Source: Acidobacteriota bacterium (GTDB taxonomy: Bacteria; Acidobacteriota; Blastocatellia; RBC074). From it: 64,000 bases of DNA. The notes under the pieces are model-generated. The model had not been told where the DNA came from. It searched no databases and worked only from the letters and a program-made list of their open reading frames with translations. The stretch covers positions 1 through 64,000 of the forward strand of contig JADJXM010000020.1 of the NCBI GenBank assembly GCA_016715865.1, read 5' to 3'. A program made the translations under genes and the position numbers. Below are positions 59,653-64,000 of the stretch, in pieces (the first letter of the stretch is position 1; the number at the start of each line of letters is the position of its first letter).

Positions 59653-61047
59653 TCAGGTCGAGGGCGTAATATTCTGATTCATTCGGAAGAGGTTCTTTGG
59701 ATCAAGCTGAGCTTTGAGCGCTGCCAGTCGCGAATAGTTTGCGCCGTATGCATCGCGCACAACCTGCGGTCCTTCATCTCCGCTGAGGGCGTTCATGTAC
59801 ACTGCTCCGCTTGCCCATGGTTTGGCTGCTTCCCAACAGTTGCGCACCCAGCCGATATGGATTGAGTCCTCCGCCGCATCGCTCCACTGCCCTACAAAAA
59901 GGATATTGAAACTCGCCTCGCGGTGGGAGAAGGCAGTAGCATCAACAGCTACACGACTGGCGGCGCCACCGTAGTACTCAATGATTACAGCGGATAAAGG
60001 TGACTGGCTTCGATTGGCATGTTCCACTACGGCGTCTATTGCCGCATCGGGAAGCTCACGAAAATAGCTCGATTTCCAATAGTTCCGGTTACCCCAGGGG
60101 AAGGCCGGGCCGAACAGTCCCTGCATACCGGCGTATGGCATCGCCTGTATGCCGTCTACCAGCGGTGCTCCGAACTCACGGAGCGGACGTAGCACACGCT
60201 CACCCTCCTGAAGATCGCCGGAGTAACAGGAAGCCAGGGCGACCACCGGATTACCATCAGGCGCCGTCAACAGTCCGACGTAAGAGGTGAGTTCTTCAGG
60301 TGCCGAGGTAACGAAATCACGATGGAATCGGATCACGTCGCGGGCGGCTGTGCGGGGATGGATGACGAGGCCGCCCAGGATCGTTGACACCTCGTGAAGC
60401 TGGTAGTGAAACGCTGTTACAACACCGAAATTACCGCCGCCTCCACGAAGCGCCCAGAACAGGTCCTGGTTGGCTTCGGGGCTGGCGTGTCGCAGTTGAC
60501 CGTCAGCCGTCACGACATCTACGGCAAGCAGGTTGTCGCAAGTGAGACCGTGCTTGCGTACCAGCCATCCCACACCCCCGCCGAGCGTAAGCCCGGCAAT
60601 GCCAGTCTCGCCCACTACCCCGCCAGTGGTCGCAAGGCCGTAAGCCTGAGTCTCGTGATCGAAATCCTGCCACAGAAGTCCGGGCTGAGCCCAGGCAGTT
60701 CGGGCCACCGGGTCAACTCGAATTCCCTTCATCAGCGACAAGTCGATCATGAGTCCACCGTCACATACCGCGGTCCCCGCAACGTTGTGCCCGCCACCCC
60801 GGACTGATACCAGCAACTCGTGTGCGCCGGCAAAACGGACAGCCTCGCCCACGTCAGCGGCGCCCTCGCAACGTGCGATGAGTGCCGGGCGCTTGTCGAT
60901 CATCGCGTTCCAAATCCGCCTGGCAGCATCGTATCCGGCGTCGGCAGCCGTCAAGACCTGGCCGCGCATGCGCGAGCGAAGGTCATCTACGGCCATTTTA
61001 TCGAGCGAGCGTTTCGTCCCCGCTAAAGTCATAATCTCGACATTCAT
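59653..61047 (-). CDS. FAD-linked BBE-type oxidoreductase
   Basis: A 464-residue flavin oxidoreductase of the berberine-bridge/glucooligosaccharide-oxidase type. The FAD_binding_4 domain shows SVRGGGHNVAGTAVCDGGLM with the His of GGGHN that links FAD covalently in this class, TTGGVVGETGIAGLTLGGGV and LFWALRGGGGNFGVVTAFHY. The BBE end is NYSRLAALKAQLDPKNLFRM. It probably oxidises a sugar, an alcohol or an aromatic with O2 as acceptor. No signal peptide is evident, so it is likely cytosolic. It lies between the two copies of the long direct repeat, opposite in direction to the flanking genes. Confidence 0.92.
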   Translation of the reverse strand: MNVEIMTLAGTKRSLDKMAVDDLRSRMRGQVLTAADAGYDAARRIWNAMIDKRPALIARCEGAADVGEAVRFAGAHELLVSVRGGGHNVAGTAVCDGGLMIDLSLMKGIRVDPVARTAWAQPGLLWQDFDHETQAYGLATTGGVVGETGIAGLTLGGGVGWLVRKHGLTCDNLLAVDVVTADGQLRHASPEANQDLFWALRGGGGNFGVVTAFHYQLHEVSTILGGLVIHPRTAARDVIRFHRDFVTSAPEELTSYVGLLTAPDGNPVVALASCYSGDLQEGERVLRPLREFGAPLVDGIQAMPYAGMQGLFGPAFPWGNRNYWKSSYFRELPDAAIDAVVEHANRSQSPLSAVIIEYYGGAASRVAVDATAFSHREASFNILFVGQWSDAAEDSIHIGWVRNCWEAAKPWASGAVYMNALSGDEGPQVVRDAYGANYSRLAALKAQLDPKNLFRMNQNITPST

Positions 61048-61157
61048 TGCAATCCACCTCCACTTTCAGATGCAATCGCAGCCCGCGAAGTCCCCGCAAT
61101 GCCAATCACAGTCGCCGCATCCGCTTCCCCGCGAATCTGGCGCATCACCATTTCGTT

Positions 61158-61405
61158 GCTGAAAATTGTCTAAGGTTGGTCTCTTGACGCGGGGGATCTT
61201 AGCAGCTATGGCTCAGCAAAGCCAGATATATACAGACTGTCCAATTATTCAAATCAAATCCGCTGCATCCTTGATTACGAACAGCCCCCCTGTTAAAGTG
61301 CCTCCGTTGCCATACTGCCTTATAGACTTAATTGTGTCATTTTAACCAACCTGGCAAGTTGGTTAAGCCATTAGAAGTAGAAGCCCGTTTTAATCACATA
61401 TATTA
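61158..61405. repeat. Long direct repeat, copy 2
   Basis: Near-identical to 57643-57895, including the dyad at 61342-61366. Here the position corresponding to the deacetylase ATG reads ATAG, so no gene starts at the same place. It lies 45 bases before a VOC gene fragment. Confidence 0.88.
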
Positions 61406-61449
61406 ATAGATACGCGAACTGACTCAGGCTGAAGCGAATCGGCAAGAAG

Positions 61450-61590
61450 ATGGATTCGAAGATGTATCAAACGCAATTTTCAATATTCGATACCATCATC
61501 GATCGCGTTCGTAATCTGAAACAGGCGAGCGAATGGCATCAGGAGCGGTTCGGACTTTTGCCCATTTACTCTGATGAAGCCACAATGTGA
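61450..61590 (+). pseudogene. VOC-family gene fragment
   Basis: A 46-codon frame from ATG 61450 reads MDSKMYQTQFSIFDTIIDRV and RNLKQASEWHQERFGLLPIY, the first strand and helix of a VOC module, then stops. A full module needs about 120 residues. It is probably the end of a deletion of which direct repeat copy 2 is the other edge. Confidence 0.55.
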
Positions 61591-61612
61591 AATATGACGA
61601 TTGGAGTGACTT

Positions 61613-62107
61613 ATGAAAAGATTTAAACTTGCCATCTGGCTGTGTCCAATGCTTCTATGGTGCCAGCTCTACCCCTTTTCATTGATGACGCATGTTCAAG
61701 CTACTGCATTATTACAAGCAGATAATAGTTTTAAAGATGCACAGTATTTTGTTAAAGAAGCTGGAAAAGATAAAGCTAAACCTGTCAAAGGAGTATTATC
61801 GTTTGAAGCTGAAAGAAAAATTGTTCGTTTCACATCGAAAGAAGAGGCGTTAGAAATTCCCTATAATCAGATCAGTGGAATGACATATGAAAAGACATCA
61901 AAGCCCAGATATGCGCTTGGTCTGCTTGTCGCCTGGCCGCTACTATTCACAAAATCGAAAGGGCACTATTTGACGATACAGTACAAGCAGCCGGATAAAG
62001 ATGGTCAATTTGCCTTGATTCGGCTCGACAAAAGTAATTATCAAATTGCTTTAGCAACCGCAGAAGCTCAAACAGGAGTAAAGGTAGAGCGAATTGAAGA
62101 ACGTTGA
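61613..62107 (+). CDS. Small exported protein of unknown function
   Basis: A 164-residue protein with an N-terminal hydrophobic segment (LAIWLCPMLLWCQLYPFSLM) likely serving as a signal peptide. The rest is a compact beta-rich part (GVLSFEAERKIVRFTSKEEA, LEIPYNQISGMTYEKTSKPR) reminiscent of PH-like or GRAM-like barrels, then ALGLLVAWPLLFTKSKGHYL, a second short hydrophobic stretch. No family assigned. ATG 61613 is preceded by GGAG. Confidence 0.7.
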   Translation: MKRFKLAIWLCPMLLWCQLYPFSLMTHVQATALLQADNSFKDAQYFVKEAGKDKAKPVKGVLSFEAERKIVRFTSKEEALEIPYNQISGMTYEKTSKPRYALGLLVAWPLLFTKSKGHYLTIQYKQPDKDGQFALIRLDKSNYQIALATAEAQTGVKVERIEER

Positions 62108-62173
62108 AACCAGGATGCTCATGAAAGCGGTGCTGTTTTCTGCTGGATCCAACGATAACGAAATTCAGATCAT

Positions 62174-63355
62174 ATGCGTCGAAGAGATTTTGTGGCAGCG
62201 GGCAGTTGCGCCGGTCTTTTTACCTGTTTTGCCCCACGAGAAGTGCGGGCACGAACAAATCATGCATCTGACCAGGCGAAGGACGGCACTCGTTGGAAAA
62301 CCCTGATTGCCGATTTGGATAGTCTGGTTCCAAAACTGATGAAAGAAGCCGTCGTTCCCGGGCTTTCGATCGCTCTCATTCAGAATGGAAAACTGATTTG
62401 GCGTCGAGGGTTTGGCGTTAAAGACGCCGCGTCAAAAGAAACGGTTGATAGTGACACGGTGTTTGAAGCGGCTTCGGTGAGCAAGACTGTATTTGGCTAT
62501 GCTGTAATGAAGCTGTGTGAAAAAGGCGTCATTGGTCTCGATACGCCTTTGACCAGGTACCTGCCCAGTCAGTTTCTCGAGGGTGATCCGCGACTGGAGC
62601 TCATTACCGCCCGTCATGTGCTTTCACATACCAGTGGCTTTCAAGACTGGCGTTCAGGAGAAGCGCCCTTGAAAATCCATTTCACGCCCGGCGAAAAACT
62701 ACTCTATTCCGGCGAGGGATACAATTATCTGCAGTCCGTTGTTACACATTTGACGGGCCAGGTTAACCTGAAGGCTTGCGCAAAGTACGAGGCAGACCTT
62801 GAAGTCTGTGCGACAGATATTGACAGGTACATGAAACAGAATATCTTTATTCCGTTTGGAATGGTTTCCAGCGGATACGTCTGGAATGAGAAGTTCGAAA
62901 AGCACGCGGCGCGGCCACATGACACAGAGGGAAAACCGCGGATAAAAGCGAAACCAACCGCAACAGATGCGGCCAGGTACGCCTCGGCAGGAGGCCTGCA
63001 TACAACTGCGACTGACTACGCCAGATTTCTACTCGAGATTCTGGATCCAAAGGAAAGCGATGAATTTCGACTCAGTCAAAAGAGCATCAAAGAAATGGTC
63101 CGGCCGCAAGTGAAGCTCGATCCGAGAGAGAAGATCGATGGCGCCGATTCCTGGGCGTTGGGTTGGGCTGTTCAGGAGAGGCAATCCGGCAATGTACTTG
63201 TACATTCCGGAGGCCAGGCCGGATTCAGATCACTCGCCATGGCGTCGGTGGAAAGGAAATCAGGCTTCATCATTCTGACGAATAGCGATAACGGAGGCAG
63301 GGTCCTTTTTAATCAACTTCTTGGTCAATTCATGAATCAATTACTTGCCGCATAG
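62174..63355 (+). CDS. Serine hydrolase (class C beta-lactamase-like fold), Tat-exported
   Basis: A 393-residue protein whose start MRRRDFVAAGSCAGLFTCF is a twin-arginine-type signal. Penicillin-binding/class C fold motifs are in order: the Ser-x-x-Lys of AASVSKTVFGY (about 101-104), the Tyr of LLYSGEGYNYLQSVV and the final HSGGQAGFRS in place of KTG. These features fit the broad esterase/DD-peptidase/beta-lactamase family (EstB- and FmtA-like) better than a true AmpC enzyme. Substrate not predictable. It likely acts in the periplasm. Confidence 0.9.
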   Translation: MRRRDFVAAGSCAGLFTCFAPREVRARTNHASDQAKDGTRWKTLIADLDSLVPKLMKEAVVPGLSIALIQNGKLIWRRGFGVKDAASKETVDSDTVFEAASVSKTVFGYAVMKLCEKGVIGLDTPLTRYLPSQFLEGDPRLELITARHVLSHTSGFQDWRSGEAPLKIHFTPGEKLLYSGEGYNYLQSVVTHLTGQVNLKACAKYEADLEVCATDIDRYMKQNIFIPFGMVSSGYVWNEKFEKHAARPHDTEGKPRIKAKPTATDAARYASAGGLHTTATDYARFLLEILDPKESDEFRLSQKSIKEMVRPQVKLDPREKIDGADSWALGWAVQERQSGNVLVHSGGQAGFRSLAMASVERKSGFIILTNSDNGGRVLFNQLLGQFMNQLLAA

Positions 63356-63433
63356 TTCGACGAGGATACTTCATCCGGTGATCCCATAATAACTTGAAAC
63401 AATGACCGGGCCTCAGGCTCGAGGGAGTGTTCA

Positions 63434-64000
63434 ATGAACAGCAGACGAATTAATATCGTTATAATCATGCTGATCCTGGCCCTGAGTTACCTTGCCCTGA
63501 GGACTCAAAGTGCTGAAGCCCAAAGCCAGCAAGCCACTTCCCCGGACAAGTTCTTCGGTTTTCAGATGGGCGCCGACCGCAAGCTGGCTCGATGGGACAA
63601 GCTGGTTGACTACTACAAGCTTCTGGAGCGACAGAGTTCGAGGATCAAAGTAGTCGACATGGGCCCAACGACAATGGGTAATCCATTTCTGGCGCTCTTC
63701 ATCTCCTCGCCGGCCAACCTGGCCCGTCTGGAACAATTGAGGCAGATGAATGCCGGACTTAGTGACCCACGCGGGATTTCAGACGATGAAATAAAGCGAT
63801 TCGTTGCCGAGGGCAAAGTGGTTATGGTTCAGTCCATGGGTCTGCATTCATCGGAGGTCGCCGCCAGCCAGATGGCAGCTGAGTTGATGTATGACCTGGT
63901 GAGTCGCAACGACGACGAAGCGGCGCGCATCCTGGATAACGTTATCGCCATTATGATTCCGTGTTTCAATCCGGACGGCGAGATCATGGTTACGGACTGG
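63434..64000 (+). CDS. M14-type zinc carboxypeptidase, 3' end outside window
   Basis: ATG 63434 opens MNSRRINIVIIMLILALSYL, a signal peptide, then DKFFGFQMGADRKLARWDKL, VDYYKLLERQSSRIKVVDMG and MVQSMGLHSSEVAASQMAAE, in which HSSE corresponds to the first two zinc ligands (HxxE) of M14 peptidases. NVIAIMIPCFNPDGE lies at the window edge. The frame stays open for 189 codons up to 64000. Large exported M14 peptidases of this kind are common in Acidobacteria. Confidence 0.88.
   Translation, partial: MNSRRINIVIIMLILALSYLALRTQSAEAQSQQATSPDKFFGFQMGADRKLARWDKLVDYYKLLERQSSRIKVVDMGPTTMGNPFLALFISSPANLARLEQLRQMNAGLSDPRGISDDEIKRFVAEGKVVMVQSMGLHSSEVAASQMAAELMYDLVSRNDDEAARILDNVIAIMIPCFNPDGEIMVTDW

Overview
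The window most likely comes from a member of the Acidobacteriota. The evidence is indirect but consistent: an SBBP-repeat surface protein ending in a TIGR03437-type domain (15.2-18.8 kb), an Oar-like TonB-dependent receptor with an N-terminal carboxypeptidase-regulatory-like domain (18.9-22.4 kb), many lone accessory cassettes, and a sigma/anti-sigma/TPR-CHAT operon. No rRNA, confident tRNA, CRISPR array or replication origin was seen. All names come from motif reading; no database search was run.

Layout. 1-1.9 kb: two dead transposase genes (an rve/DDE type and an IS66 TnpC fragment). 1.95-9.2 kb: a minus-strand operon with a two-helix membrane protein, two or three small unknown proteins, a NACHT NTPase fused to a degenerate FGE-sulfatase domain, and a sodium:solute symporter; it looks like a conflict or surveillance system, but several members carry frame disruptions. 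10-12.8 kb: a GH78 alpha-L-rhamnosidase with two frameshifts. 12.9-25.4 kb: acyltransferase-SGNH, SBBP/TIGR03437 protein, TonB receptor, DUF2490 protein and SGLT-type symporter, a set suited to glycan capture and uptake. 25.7-29.7 kb: TlpA-like lipoprotein, c-type cytochromes, a DksA-type zinc protein, GNAT enzyme and an encapsulated-ferritin-like protein. 29.9-35.3 kb: small accessory genes, including a SET-domain protein.

35.3-40.8 kb reads as an integron-type cassette array without an integrase (CALIN): up to six attC-like sites separate minus-strand cassettes coding for a MOSC protein, DUF2442/DUF4160, a subclass B3 metallo-beta-lactamase, DUF5615/DUF433 and RHH/PIN toxin-antitoxin pairs. 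42-48 kb: a CHAT-TPR, sigma factor and anti-sigma operon, with the CHAT gene unusually AT-rich. 47.9-53.8 kb: an insertion-sequence graveyard holding an IS66-like element whose tnpC converges on tnpAB. 53.7-57.5 kb: a membrane-anchored DeoR-sensor-like protein, a metzincin protease and a lipoprotein. 57.6-64 kb: polysaccharide deacetylase, VOC protein and BBE-type oxidoreductase, with a 250-bp direct repeat on either side, then a small exported protein, a serine hydrolase and the start of an M14 carboxypeptidase.

Intergenic regions repeatedly hold inverted pairs of short tandem units and foldback elements of about 245 bp. Single-base indels, often in short homopolymers, cluster at 2-12 kb; real decay and assembly error cannot be separated from sequence alone.
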